This document shows positions 31,487 through 42,712 of a stretch of DNA of 64,000 nucleotides, piece after piece (position 1 is the first letter of the stretch; every line of letters starts with the position of its first letter). The DNA comes from Lepus europaeus. Lineage: Eukaryota; Chordata; Mammalia; Lagomorpha; Leporidae. The notes under the pieces were generated by a model. That model was not told the DNA's origin. It did not search any database and worked only from the letters and a program-made list of their open reading frames with translations. The stretch lies in assembly GCF_033115175.1 (NCBI RefSeq), contig NC_084838.1, positions 38,915,468 through 38,979,467 of the forward strand, read 5' to 3'. The position numbers and the translations under genes are program-made.

Positions 31487-31712
31487 TTCTGTCTCCCTCC
31501 CTCCCTCCCTCCCTCCCTTCTTCCTTCCTTCCTTCCTTCCTTCCTTCCTTCCTTCCTTCCTTCCTTCTTCCTTCCTTCCTTCCTTCCTTCCTTCCTTCCT
31601 TCCTTCCTTCTTCTTCTTTCCTTCCTTTCTCTCTCTCTTTCTTTCTTCTTCCTCCTCCTTCTTTCTCCTCCTCCAACTCCTCCTCCTCTTCCTCCTCCTT
31701 CTTCAAGATTTA
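31487..31712. repeat. TTCC/TTC polypyrimidine microsatellite tract
   Basis: About 225 bp of almost pure pyrimidine on the plus strand, mainly CCCT, then TTCC, then TCC/TTC units. Confidence 0.97.
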
Positions 31713-31735
31713 TTATCTAAAAAAAAAAAAAAAAA

Positions 31736-31922
31736 GACCAGCATTGTGGCATAGAAGGTTAAGCCTCTGCCTGCAGTATTGGCATCCTATATGGGCACCA
31801 GTTTGAGTCCTGGCTGCTCTAGCTATTGTGGCCATTTGGGGAGTGAACCAGTGAATGGAAGATCTCTCTCACTCCTTCTCTCTGTGTATGTATATCTGCC
31901 TTTCATACAAATAAATAAATAT
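31736..31922 (+). mobile_element. C SINE, internally deleted
   Basis: The head GACCAGCATTGTGGCATAG and the tail AAATAAATAAAT are present. About 130 bp between the B-box region and TTTGGGGAGTGAACC is missing. Confidence 0.88.
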
Positions 31923-32240
31923 TTATTTATTTGAAAGGCAGAGTTACAGAGATAGAGAGGGAGAGACAGAAAGTGAGGGAGCTGTTCTATCTGCTGTTTC
32001 ACTCCTGAGGTGACCACAGTGGTCAGGGTTGGACAAGGCTGAAGTCAGGAGCCATGAGCTTCTTCCAGGTCTCCCACATGGTTTCAGGGGCTCAAGCACT
32101 TGGACCACCTTCCACTGCTTTCCCAGGCCATTATCAGGGAGCTGGATTGGAAGTGGAACAGCTGGAACTTGAACCAGCACCCATATGGGATGCCGACACT
32201 GCAGGCGGAAGCTTAACCTACTATGCCACAGTGTCAGGCA
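31923..32240 (-). mobile_element. C SINE, classic form
   Basis: Tail-to-tail with the previous element. It ends TATGCCACAGTGTCAGGC. Confidence 0.88.
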
Positions 32241-32255
32241 TGACAAATTTAACTT

Positions 32256-32283
32256 TTTAAAAAAGACTTATTTCTTTTATTTC

Positions 32284-32322
<39 letters not shown>

Positions 32323-32576
32323 TTCCTTCTGCTGGTTTACTCCCCAAATGGCAGCAACAGCTGGTTCTGGGCCAGGCAGAAGCCAAGAGCATGGAACTCC
32401 AGTTCTCCCACATGGGTGGCAGGGGTCCACACACTTGGATCATCTGCTGCTGCTTTCCCAGATGCATTAACTGAGAGCTGGATTGGAAGGGGAGCAGAAG
32501 AGACTCAAACCAGTGCTTATATGGGGTGCTAGCATCACAGGCAGTAGCCTAACCTGCTGTGCCACAATGCCAGCTC
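32256..32576 (-). mobile_element. C SINE, classic form
   Basis: AAAAAAGACTTATTTC, a pure GA run at 32290-32318, and end GTGCCACAATGCCAGCTC. Confidence 0.88.
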
Positions 32577-32703
32577 TGTACGTGGGCCTCTAAACCAGCA
32601 TTTTAACCCGTAGGCCAAATACCCTCCCCCAGTCACCCTGTTTTATTAAGTCTACCACTCAGTGTATACCCTGATCCACATTGTGGCTTCTTAACTTATT
32701 TTT

Positions 32704-33028
32704 ATTTTTTTTTTTTGACAGGCAGAGTTAGACAGTGAGAGAGAGACAGAGAGAAATGTCTTCCTTCCGTTGGTTCACCCCCCAAATGGCCACCACAGCC
32801 AGCGCGCTGTGCCGATCCGAAGCCAGGAGCCAGGTGCTTCCTCCTGGTCTCCCATGCGGGTGCAGGGCTCAAGCACCTGGGCCATCCTCCACTGCCTTCC
32901 CAGGCCACAGCAGAGAGCTGGACTGAAAGAGGAGTAACCAGGACAGAATCTGGCACCCCAACCAGGACTAGAACCTGGGGTGCTGGCGCCGCAGGCAGAG
33001 GATTAGCCTAGTGAGCCACGGCGCCGGC
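32704..33028 (-). mobile_element. C SINE, younger form
   Basis: Perfect 17-bp duplication CTTCTTAACTTATTTTT at 32687-32703 and 33029-33045. Confidence 0.95.
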
Positions 33029-33141
33029 CTTCTTAACTTATTTTTTCTAAAAACTCCTCTCTAGGAGAAGAGATTTGTCCTTGGCATGTTTCTATGTCCG
33101 TGACTATATGTAATCATGTTAGATATGTCTATATTGTGATT

Positions 33142-33483
33142 TTTTTAAAGATTTATTTTATTTATTTGAAAGTCAGAGTTACACAAAAAGAGGAGAGGCA
33201 GAGAGAGAGAGAGAGAGAGAGAGGTCTTCCATCTGCTGGCTCACTCCCCAGATGGCTGCAACGGCCGGAGCTGCGCTGATCCGAAGCCCGGAACCAGGAG
33301 CTTCTTCCAGATCTCCCACGTGGGTGCAGGGGCCCAAAGACTCGAGCCATCTTCTACTGCTATCTCAGGCCACAGCAGAGAGCTGGATCGGAAGAGGAGC
33401 AGCCAGGACTAGAAACGGTGCCCATAAGGGATGCCGGTGCTTCAGGCCAGGGCATTAATCCACTGCGCCACAGTGCTGGCCCC
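33142..33483 (-). mobile_element. C SINE, classic form
   Basis: Flanks CTATATTGTGATT (33129-33141) and CTATATTATGATT (33484-33496), one mismatch. Confidence 0.93.
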
Positions 33484-33496
33484 TCTATATTATGAT

Positions 33497-34368
33497 TTAT
33501 ACTTGTGTCCCTGCTGTATGTGAGTGATGGACTGTGTGATTGATGATATGTATGTGTGTATGGACTGGGACACGTGTAGATGGGTGCGGGTGTTGGAACT
33601 AGTGTGTGGCTTTGTTTTCCGGCAGCTGTTTTCAAGCCATCCCTTTGTGGCTCTCAACCTCACAGGACCTGCAGGGGGCGTCCAGTGCACACTGGAAAGG
33701 ACGAGGGCTCTTGGTCCAGGTTGTCAACTTTCTAGGGCCTGCAGAGGGCATCTAGTATGCAGGCAAAAAAAAAGGGGGGGGGCTGGCCTGTGGAAGGGGG
33801 GCTCTGGCATGAGAGACTGGAATGACTTGTTCCAGAAATGGGCTGGAAATGAGCAAGGACCAAATGACTCAGCCTCTAAAATTCCCTGATCCTGGGAAGG
33901 GGTCTGTTTCACTCCCTATCCTTCCCTAAACTCTGTGTCCAGAGGGTCCCGTCCCAGGCAGAGGGGCAGAGCTTGGCTCTGCAGTTTCAGAGTGTGGGTG
34001 GAACATTGCACAGAGCTCCCGGAGGTGATGCGACTTCAGGATGGAGCAATATCTTGAGCAATAGTGTTCCCCCCCTTCCCTGCCTCCCACCTTCTGGAGC
34101 TCAAAGTAAATCCCGGGTTTCCTGAATATTTCTCTCCTTCATTTCCTGTAGTTGGGGCCCAGGATTCCGGGGCCTGGGCTAAGCTTGCTTGGGAGAAGCT
34201 CAGGAAACAAAGCTAAAGGGGACACATGTGGCTGGAGATGGGGAGTCCTGGGCAGCCAGAGGGAGGCAGGAGAGGTTGCACGAAGAGTGTTTTGCAGATG
34301 ATTGAGGATGAGTAGGGAAAGAAGGGAGAATGAACAGCAAACAGAGAGGCTCAGGAGAAATACAGTGA
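33497..34368. other. Intergenic, with a twofold CTGCAG-GGGC motif
   Basis: CCTGCAGGGGGCGTCCAGTG at 33668-33687 and CCTGCAGAGGGCATCTAGTA at 33738-33757 form two units about 70 bp apart. A poly-A/poly-G junction lies at 33766-33782. Confidence 0.55.
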
Positions 34369-34377
34369 TTTGTGATT

Positions 34378-34728
34378 TTTAAAAAAGATATATTTATTTA
34401 TTTCAAAGGCAAAGTGACAGAATAAGGAACAGCCAGAGAGACAGAGAGAGATCTTCCTCCAAATGGCAACCACATCCAGGCCTGGGTCAGGCTGATGCCA
34501 GGAGCTTCATCCTGGTGTCCTACATGAGTAGCAAAGACCCAAACACTTTGGTCATTTTCCACTGCCTTCCCAGGCACACTAGCTGGATTGGAATACTGGG
34601 ACTCTCACTAGCAGTGCTGGAAGCTGGACTGGAAGTGGAGCAGCTGGACTCGAACCAGCACTTTGATATAGGATGTTGGCATTGTAAGCAGTGGCTTAAC
34701 CTTCCATGCCATGATGCCAGCCACAGGT
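34378..34728 (-). mobile_element. C SINE, classic form
   Basis: The shared flank TTTGTGATT lies at 34369-34377 and 34730-34738. The element ends CATGCCATGATGCCAGCC. Confidence 0.88.
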
Positions 34729-34738
34729 GTTTGTGATT

Positions 34739-35423
34739 AATCCCAAGGTATGGGACTCAGGGACAGGGCTAGTGATGAAAGAAGGCCATGCATATGTGGG
34801 AGGTGGGGCGGGGCGGTCATCTCTGGCCTGATCTACCTCTAGAGAGGTTCCCAAGGATGGAGCTGTGGGGATGGCCAGCCCAGGGGCTGCAGCTGCCCTG
34901 AGGAGGGAGGCTGAAGTCGGTGCGGGGCTGCAGCAGTGGGGCTGAAGGAGTGGCACAGACAGCAGACACTGAAGAGGGAGACAGCAGGGGTGAGGGGAAG
35001 GAGCGGATGGGAGAGCGAGGGGTGATGTACAGAGCTACTTTTAGGTTCCAGGCTGTGGTGCCAGCTGCTTTTTTTGGATTTCCTCTTGGCTTTCTCAGAC
35101 ACGTTATCACCAAACCAAACTCTGGATTCCTAGCACTTCCCTCCCAGCCTGTCTCCTCCCCCGGTCACCCAGCTCGCTCAGGGACTGTCATCCCCCTACC
35201 CCACCCCGGTTGCTCAGGCCCGAAGCCTGGCATTGTCCCTGGTTTTCCTGTTTCCCTTGCTCCTCAAATGTAATCTGTCAGCTCGGCCCGCTAGTCTGGA
35301 ATCCCCATTCTTCTGTACCCCAACGGCCAGCACCTGGGCCAGGCCAGCGTCGTCTCTGTCTCTTTCCTACACTATAGGAGGAGCCCTCTGACTTCTTTCC
35401 TCTCCAATCCGTTTTCCAGCCTG
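34739..35423. other. Intergenic, no gene seen
   Basis: Unique-looking and GC-rich between 34800 and 35000, not CpG-dense. No domain seen. Confidence 0.5.
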
Positions 35424-35440
35424 CTCAGAGGGTCTTTTTT

Positions 35441-35774
35441 TTTTTTTTTTTTTTTTTGACAAGCAGAGTGGATAGTGAGAGAGAGAGAGAGAGAGAAAGG
35501 TCTTCCTTTTTGCCGTTGGTTCACCCTCCAATGGCCGCTGCGGCCGGCGCATCGCACTGATCTGAAGCCAGGAGCCAGGTGCTTCTCCTGGTCTCCCATG
35601 TGGGTGCAGGGCCCAAGCACTTGGGCCATCCTCCACTGCCTTCCCAGGCCATAGCAGAGAGCTGGCCTGGAAGAGGGGCAACTGGGACAGAATCCGGCGC
35701 CCCGACCGGGACTAGAACCCGGTGTGCCAGCGCCGCAAGGCGGAGGATTAGCCTGTTAAGCCACGGCACCGGCC
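35441..35774 (-). mobile_element. C SINE, younger form
   Basis: Perfect 17-bp duplication CTCAGAGGGTCTTTTTT at 35424-35440 and 35775-35791. Confidence 0.95.
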
Positions 35775-36078
35775 CTCAGAGGGTCTTTTTTAACACTGCC
35801 AATGAGATCATGTTACCTCTCTGCTTAAATCTTGCATAGCACTTAGAATAAAGTCTTCACTTCTTCCTGTGGTTGGCAAAGACGTGGGTCATGTGACGCT
35901 GGGTTCCCTGTCCTGTCTCAGTTTCCACCCTCTGCTCCTTGTCGCCTGTGCTCCAGCCGCACTGGTCTCTTCTCCTTGAATGGACGCCTTCTTCTCTTTT
36001 TGGTGTCAGCTTCACTATCCTCTCCTCACAGAGACTGTTGCTAGGCACCCTACGGAAAGCATGGCAGTGCCACCTTCT

Positions 36079-36410
36079 TCTTCTTTTTCTTTTTTAACAG
36101 GCAGAGTGGACAGTGAGAGAGAGAGAGACAGAGAGAAAAGTCTTCTTTTTCTGTTGGTTCACCCCCCAGTGGCCGCTGGGGCTGGCGCACCACGCTGATC
36201 CGAAGCCGGGAGCCAGGTGCTTCTCCTGGTCTCCCATGGGGTGCAGGGCCCAAGCACTTGGGCCATCCTCCACTGCACTCCCTGGTCACAGCAGAGAGCT
36301 GGACTGGAAGAGGAGCGACTGGGACAGAATCTGGTGCCTCGACCAGGACTAGAACCCAGGGTGCCAGTGCCGCAAGCGGAGGATTAGCCCATTGAGCCAC
36401 GGCGCCGGGC
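36079..36410 (-). mobile_element. C SINE, younger form
   Basis: Perfect 17-bp duplication TGGCAGTGCCACCTTCT at 36062-36078 and 36411-36427. Confidence 0.95.
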
Positions 36411-36464
36411 TGGCAGTGCCACCTTCTGTCTTTATCTTTCACAACACACCCTGTTGGAAATTGA

Positions 36465-36799
36465 TTTTTTAAAAGATTTATTTATTTATTTGAAAGGCAG
36501 AGTTAGAGAGAGGGAGAGATAGAGACAGAGACAGAGACAGAGAGAGAGAGATCTTCCATCCACTGGTTTACTCCCCAGATGGCTGGGCCAGACCAAGGTC
36601 AGGAGCCTGGAACTCCATCCAGGTCTTCCATGTGGGTGGCAGCAGCCAAGGACTTGGGCCATCAGCTGCTTCCTCACTAGGTGCATTAGCATGGAGCTGA
36701 GTCACAGGCAGAGCAGCCAGGACCCAAATCTGCTCTCCAATGCAGGATGCTCGTGTTGCAAGCCATGGCTTAACCTGCTGCACCACAACACCTGTCCCT
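36465..36799 (-). mobile_element. C SINE, classic form
   Basis: TTTTTTAAAAGATTTATTTATTT to CACCACAACACCTGTCCC. Confidence 0.88.
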
Positions 36800-36958
36800 G
36801 AAATGGCTTTGTTTCTGTATTGTAGCAGACTTCTGTTGTTGTTATTATTATTATTTTAGGTTATTTAAGACCTTTATTAACAGGTGCTTGTAGCTTTTTG
36901 ACTGTTTTTAAAAAATCAAGTTGTAAAGTTTTATTATAAATTAAAAATGAAGTTGTTA

Positions 36959-37284
36959 GGGCCGGCGCTGTGGTGTAGTAGGTAATGCCATGGCCTGCAG
37001 TGTCAGCATTCTATGTGGATGCCGGTTCGAGTCTTAGCTGCTCCACTTCCAATCCAGCTCTCTGCTGATGTGCCTTGGAAAGCAGTAGAAAATGGCCCAA
37101 GTGATTGGGCTCCTGCACCCACATGGGACACCTGGAAGAAGCTCCTGGCTCCTGGCTTCAGATCAGCCCAGCTCCAGCCATTGTGGCCATTTGGGGAGTG
37201 AATCAGTGGATGGAAGACTTCTCTCTCTACCTCTGCCTCTGTGTAACTCTGCCTTTCAAATAAATAAATAAATAAATCATTTTA
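36959..37284 (+). mobile_element. C SINE, classic form, inserted in the YBX1 retrocopy
   Basis: Flanks AAAAATGAAGTTGTTA (36943-36958) and AAAAATGAAGGTCTTA (37285-37300), both from YBX1 3' UTR sequence. Confidence 0.93.
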
Positions 37285-37366
37285 AAAAATGAAGGTCTTA
37301 AAAATTTCAGCTTGACCAGATATGGAACAATTTTAAAACCTTTAAAGGTGTATTGAGAAAAACCAG

Positions 37367-37715
37367 GTTTTTTTTTTTTTTTTTTTTTGACAGGCAGAGT
37401 GGACAGTGAGAGAGAGCCAGAGAGAAAGGTCTTCCTTTACTGTTGATTCACCCTCCAATGGCTGCTGCCGCGGGCGCACTGTGGCCGGCGCACCACGCTG
37501 ATCCAAAGCCGGGAGCCAGGTGCTTCTCCTGGTCTCCCATGTGGGTGCAGGGCCCAAGCACTTGGGCCATCCTCCACTGCACTCCCGGGCCACAGCAGAG
37601 AGCTGGACTGGAAGAGGGGCAACCGGGATAGAATCCGGCGCCCCGACTGGGACTAGAACCCGGTGTGCCGGCGTCGCAAGGCAGAGGATTAGCCTAGTGA
37701 GCCGCGGTGCCGGCC
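37367..37715 (-). mobile_element. C SINE, younger form, inserted in the YBX1 retrocopy
   Basis: The duplication AAAACCAG lies at 37359-37366 and 37716-37723, again in YBX1 3' UTR sequence. Confidence 0.93.
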
Positions 37716-38962
37716 AAAACCAGTTTTTTGTTTTTGTTTTTTTTTTTTAACTCGTTTGTCATTACCAAAAAAAGAGACATCTTTAGGTAAAAATGCTGCT
37801 TAGATAATACGGACAGTTCTAGTAATCTGGTCAATGGGCAAAATGCAAGGACTTAAGGCCTTCTGCTCCTATCTTTTGTTCATTTCTTATTGCTGGAATT
37901 TCATATTCATTGCTTCTTGTTGGAAGGCTAACCCGGGTGATGGCAGAGCTGTGAAGCCGGCATTTGCTCAGCCCCGCCCTGCGCAGCCTCTGGATGATTC
38001 TCAGCTGGTGGATCGGCTGCTTTGTCTCTTTGCCATCCTGGGGTTTAGGGTTACCTGGGTGTCTGCGCAGGTAACTGAAGTTGCGGGGCACCCACGCTGA
38101 GGTGGCTGCTGACCTGGGTCTCAGCTCCTTGATTTCCCCACTCCTCTTCATTGCCGTCCTCTCTAGGCTGTCTTCGGCGAGGAGGACCCCTGCGGAAGCG
38201 TGGTCTATAACCCCACACACATTCCGTCTCACTGGTCTACCTAGTTCTGCATCCTGATTGGCAGCACCTTCCCTCACGTCTCCCCGCACGGGGGTGGGCA
38301 CACTGGGTCTCCTCATGAGGAAGGTGGGGCCGGCCTTGTTGGGCCTGGCCTTCAAGGGCACTCTCCGGGCACTCTTTCCCGCACTCTCACTAGTCTGAGA
38401 ATGCGGCCGGCCATTGCGTGGAGGACCCCTACGGACGTGGACGGCGTCTGTAATGGTCGCGTCTGCTGCGTATTCGCTGCGTTGCCCTGGAGCTCCACCA
38501 GGGCCTGCGGCATTGGCTGCCTCGGCACCGGTTTCTCCTTCAGCAGCATCAGACTCCATAATCTCCCCGTCTCCTATGCTGCAGTTCTTCTTTACGGCAG
38601 TCTGGTGCACAAATCCGTCTTCCTTGGTGTCATTTCTGGGGATGGAACCATATTCATTTCTTACACCGAACCATTTTACTGTTCCCAAAACCTTCGTTGC
38701 ACTGTCCTTGTTCAGTAGGCGCCGCCGATGTGAGGCAGCCCGGGGCCACTGCTCCCTGCCCCACTGCCTGTGGTGCCGCGGGTTCTCGGCCTTGGCCTTG
38801 GCCTCGGCCTCGCTGCTCACAGTTGCGGTGATGGTGACTGGGGCTGGCTGCGGCAGCTGCGGCTCCTCCCGGGGTGTAATGGTAACTAGGCCGGCGGTGG
38901 TGGTGGTGGGGCTGCTCAGGGGTCTCTGGGGTCTGTTCTCCTCCCGCTACCGATGGAACACT

Positions 38963-39399
38963 TGTTATTTTTGACCAGCCAGCATTTGACCCTCTTTCCT
39001 AGATAGAAGCCCAATAGGCCAGGTACTCGCTTTCGAAGCCTCCCCGCTGTCTGGGGAGGTTCCGCTAATCTGAATGTTAGGACTGTGAATGGGAGCTGGT
39101 GATGCAAACGACTGGGGACCATGGGGGATGCATTTTTGTGGTAGCAGTAGAACTGGTACCACTGCCTGCCACTTGGCCCTTTGCCTCGGCAGACCCCGTG
39201 GTGTTTGAGATATCTGTAGTCTGTTGTGTGCTTAATGAAGCCCATAGTCAGGGGATGCTTAAATTCCTAACATGCCTGTGCCTAGGTCAGGGTCATCTTT
39301 CCCTTAGTCCACACCTATGCCATTGATCTATTAGGTCAGCTTTTGAGCCAGGTTTGTATGATTCTGCACAATTTACTGGCACTAGCTCGGGCCAGGTCA
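38963..39399. other. Upstream flank of the YBX1 retrocopy, possibly ERV-L-related
   Basis: No clean open frame. It may extend the retroviral remnant that follows. Confidence 0.4.
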
Positions 39400-39617
39400 C
39401 TATAAGCATTAAAGCTCCATTCAGGGTGATCTTGAAGGACAGTGGAGAAAAAAGTTTTTCCACTGGGCAGAACATCATATTTTTTCCTGGGAAGGAAGTG
39501 GTTCCTTGAACTGAGAAGTGAGACCACCATCTGGCTTGGGCTTCTCATGCCACAGGCTCAATGGGGAGTTTTCACAGTGGCAGGAATAGTTAATCCTGAC
39601 AATCAAAGGAAAATAAA
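39400..39617 (+). pseudogene. ERV-L-like retroviral dUTPase remnant
   Basis: The plus strand encodes FTVAGIVNPDNQRKIKGL, resembling the AGVVDPDYQGEIGLL motif of the ERV-L dUTPase. Upstream sequence reads brokenly. Sequence back to about 39060 may belong to the same element. Recognition is by one motif only. Confidence 0.45.
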
Positions 39618-39916
39618 GGGACTGGTGATGTGGTACAGAAGGTTAAGCCTCCGCCTGCAACGCTGGCATCCTGTATAAGTGCTAGTTCAAATCCTGGCTG
39701 CTCCATTTCTGATCCAGCTCCCTGCTAATGCACCTGGGAAAGCAGTGGAAGATGGCCCAAGTGCTTGGGCCCCTGCACCTGCATGGAAGACGTGGAAGAA
39801 ACTACTGGCTTTGTTGTGAACATCTGGGGAGTGATCCAGTGGATGGAATATCTCTCTGTCCCCCTTCTGTAACTCTTTCAAACAAATAAATAAATCTTAA
39901 AAAAAGAAAAAAAAAA
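39618..39916 (+). mobile_element. C SINE, classic form
   Basis: GGGACTGGTGATGTGGTACAG to AAATAAATAAATCTTAAAA. It interrupts or abuts the ERV-L-like remnant. Confidence 0.9.
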
Positions 39917-40221
39917 GAGTCTTGAGGCAAGAAATAAGAAGCACATGCCTTTGTGGTGGCCAGAACTACCATGCTGTGGCAGGGAAGAAAAGGCCCAGAG
40001 CTCCTGCAACCACAACAGCCGAGAACAGTGAGCCTGGAAGAGCATGGCAAGCTTCGATGAGACTGCAGCCCTGACTGACCCCTGGATGTGGGAGAGACAC
40101 CAAGCAGCTACCATGACTCCTGACCTGCAAGAAACTAGGAGACAGTGCATTTGGGTTGTTTTGAGTCACTCAGTCTGTGGTGACTGGTTATGCAGCAAAA
40201 GAAAACCAATACAGGAAGAAA
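39917..40221 (+). mobile_element. MaLR-type LTR remnant (3' part)
   Basis: The end TTGAGTCACTCAGTCTGTGGTGACTGGTTATGCAGCAAAAGAAAACCAATACAG follows the usual MLT1/MST LTR ending. Confidence 0.6.
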
Positions 40222-40875
40222 GTAATAAGTGCCAACCAAGCCCCAGGACCAGTTTCAGAACCACCATCTATAACTTTCATCCATTTCTTGTTCCCTGTTT
40301 TGAAATGTGTCTAATTTTCTTTGTACTTTAACTGAGTCCTCCCCTCCCCCCTTTAAAAAAATCCTCCTTTATTTCATTCTTGAATATGGGTACTCTGGTG
40401 GTCTTACTGCCACTTACCAAGGTTCTAGCTTCCTTCTCCTCCTGGGAGTTGCCTGCTTGGAGTTAGGCATGGTAGTGTGCCCCACTTTGGTGAATGAGAT
40501 ATAAATGGAAGTGACATGTGTTACTTGCAGACAACATTTAAGCAAGAACTCTTGTTGCTGTCTTCCCTGACTGAAGTGATCATGGAAGCATGGGTGGAGA
40601 TGAAGGAGCATGCCAAAGATCAAAGCAGCTTGGAATGTTGAACCGCCACATGGAATACAGCTGTGCTAGACTCCTCTAGACCCACAGCAGGCTTGGCATA
40701 CATGCAGAATAGAATTTTGTTGCATGAAGCTTCTCAGATCTGGGTGTTATTTGTTATCCTGACCAATCAGGGTGCACTGGTGGTGCTTGCCAGGTGTTGC
40801 AGAATAGAGACAAGATTATATCAAGGCTGGAGGAAGAATGTGTGTCACCTTGAGGTCTTGGATTTAGAATTGGGT
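40222..40875. other. Probable body of an old LTR element, not resolved
   Basis: Lies between two MaLR-like LTR pieces. Nothing coding recognised. Confidence 0.4.
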
Positions 40876-40983
40876 GTTGCTATGGACTGAAATGCATCTT
40901 CCCAAAACTCATGCATTGAAGCACGAACCTCCAGGGTGACTTTATATGGGTACAGGGTCTTCAGGAAGTAAATATGGTTAAAT
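40876..40983 (+). mobile_element. MaLR-type LTR remnant (5' part)
   Basis: TGCTATGGACTGAAATGCATC and CCCAAAACTCATGCATTGAAG match the start of MST/MLT1 LTRs. It is cut by the C SINE that follows. Confidence 0.65.
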
Positions 40984-41395
40984 GAATTCCGTGTTATAGC
41001 ACAGCAGGTTAAGCTGCTGCCTGCAACACCGGCATGCCATATGAATGCCAGTTCCAGTTCTGGCTGCTCTACTTCTGATCCAGCTCCATGCTAATGCACC
41101 TTGGAAAGCAGCAGAAGATGGCCCAAGTACTTGGGCCCCTGCCACCCATGTGGGAGACTTGGATGGAGTTACTAGCTCCTGGCTTTGGCCTGGCCCAGCC
41201 CTAGCCATTGTGGTCATTTGGGGAAATGAGCCTGTGGATGGAAGACATCTCTCTCTGTCTCTGTCTCTCTCTCTGTCTCTCTCTCTTTATCTCTCTCTCT
41301 CTCTCTCTCTCTCTCTATTTCTATCTCTATCAATCTTCCCCTGACCCTGACCCTGTTAACTTTGCTTTTCAAATAAATAAACTTAAAAAACAAAT
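40984..41395 (+). mobile_element. C SINE, classic form, with long CT stretch
   Basis: TTATAGCACAGCAGGTTAAGC to TCAAATAAATAAAC. The CT stretch at 41247-41335 makes it longer than usual. Confidence 0.9.
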
Positions 41396-41750
41396 GAATG
41401 CAGCTCAATTCACAATAGCTAATACATGGAATCAATCTAAATGCCCATCAACTGAAGACTGGATAAAGAAATTATGGGATATGTACACTATGGAATACTA
41501 CACAGCCGTAAAAAATGAAATCTGGACATTTGCAACAAAATGGATGAATCTGGAAAACGTCATACTTAGTGAAATAAGACAGTCCCAAAGGAGTAAATAC
41601 TGTATGTTCTCCCTGATCTGTGAGAACTAATAAAGCACCTAAAATGATATCAGTAGAAGTGAAACTGACACTTCGAGAAGGGATGACTTGGACGGCCCCT
41701 GTCTTAACAGTCATGGAACAGTTTTTGGTTTTTGTTTGTTTTCCTTCATG
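41396..41750 (+). mobile_element. 5'-truncated L1, end of ORF2 and 3' UTR
   Basis: The sense strand encodes MEYYTAVKNE, then WMNLENVILSE and YCMFSLICEN, the C-terminal signature of L1 ORF2, then non-coding tail. It directly follows the A-tail of a C SINE. Confidence 0.82.
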
Positions 41751-41769
41751 ATATTTTTTGTTTGTTTGT

Positions 41770-41914
41770 TTTAGATTTATTTATTTATTTGAAAGTCAGA
41801 GTTACACAGAGATAGGAGAGTCAGAGAGAGGGAGAGGTCTTCCATCTGCTGGTTCATTCCCCCAATTGACTGCAATGGCTGGAGCTGCGCCAATCTGAAG
41901 CCAGGAGCCAGGAG
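41770..41914 (-). mobile_element. C SINE, 5'-truncated
   Basis: The tail and GA-rich part are present, stopping at AAGCCAGGAGCCAGGAGC. Confidence 0.88.
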
Positions 41915-42385
41915 CGGGGCCCCCACTTGTCTGGACACAGGGGCAGTGCTGGCGTTCGGCCTGCCTTCTGGTTGCTCTCCTGGGGGGCTCTCTGCGTGCT
42001 TTGGGAATGGGCTTGGCTGCCTCGGCTTCCTTATTCTTGCCCTTTTTCTGCATCTTCCCAGGATCTTTTTATAAGCTCTCTTCTCTCTCTAAATCAGCCA
42101 GTGAATTTCAATGGTATGCAAGTAAAAATTCTGATTGATATAGTTTTTCTTTAGCTTTCTCCCCCTTTGGGGGGGCTGCTGAAAATAGCTCCATGAAGCA
42201 AGCGTCAGACCAGATTTTCCTGGTTCACTGTGCTACCACCCGCACTTGGAGCAGTACCTGGCCTGTATGAATATTCTGGGTCACAGACTTTGACGAGGTG
42301 TCATTTCAATCACAAGGGATTTTGCCAGGGCTGGGATCCTATGTGATGGCAGCCATGAAGCTTTTTTCCCCCTTTCTTCTTTATT
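41915..42385. other. Intergenic, no gene seen
   Basis: The minus strand at 42053-41920 has a lysine/arginine-rich frame (MQKKGKNKEAEAAKP) that I cannot assign. It may be a worn retrocopy. Confidence 0.35.
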
Positions 42386-42712
42386 TTTAGATTTATTTAT
42401 CTATTTGTTAAAAAGGTTGAGTGACAGAGAGAGAAAGAGAGACAGATAGAGATCTTTTATACATTGGTTCACTCCCCAAATGGCTGCAGGGACTGGGACT
42501 GGGCCAGACTGAAACCAGGAGCCTGGAACTCTACCAGGTCTCCCACATTGGTGGCAAGGACCCAAGTCCTTGGGCCGTCATTGCCTGCTTTTCCAGGTGC
42601 ATTAGTAGGGAGCTGGATCTGTAGCAGAACAGCTAGGCCTCAAGCCGGCGCTCAGCTATGGGGTGCCAGTGTGGCACGCTGTGGCTTAACCCGCTGTCAC
42701 AACACCCGCCCC
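42386..42712 (-). mobile_element. C SINE, classic form
   Basis: TTTAGATTTATTTATCTATTTG to GTCACAACACCCGCCCC. Confidence 0.88.

Larger units (their letters stand above)
36850..38962 (-). pseudogene. YBX1P: YBX1 processed retrocopy, interrupted by two C SINEs
   Basis: An intronless copy of Y-box binding protein 1 mRNA. The 5' UTR (GGTAGCGGGAG onward) starts near 38960. The initiator ATG has become GTG at 38820-38818. The cold-shock domain is recognisable ([31 protein letters not shown]) but with changed key residues, for example N-to-G after KWF and VFVHQ-to-GFVHQ. A later part keeps [11 protein letters not shown], while the reading frame shifts elsewhere. The 3' UTR runs on through 37724-37830, 37301-37358 and 36860-36958 to the poly-A signal and a decayed A-rich tail, broken by SINEs at 37367-37715 and 36959-37284. 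Function as protein is very unlikely. Confidence 0.93.

Noticed and set aside
31487-31712. Ser/Pro/Leu-rich frames in the pyrimidine tract
   Set aside because: Simple-repeat translation in all frames.
37831-38820. 330-codon frame as a functional cold-shock protein
   Set aside because: It starts at GTG, loses the YBX1 frame in places, runs into former 3' UTR, and lacks key cold-shock residues.
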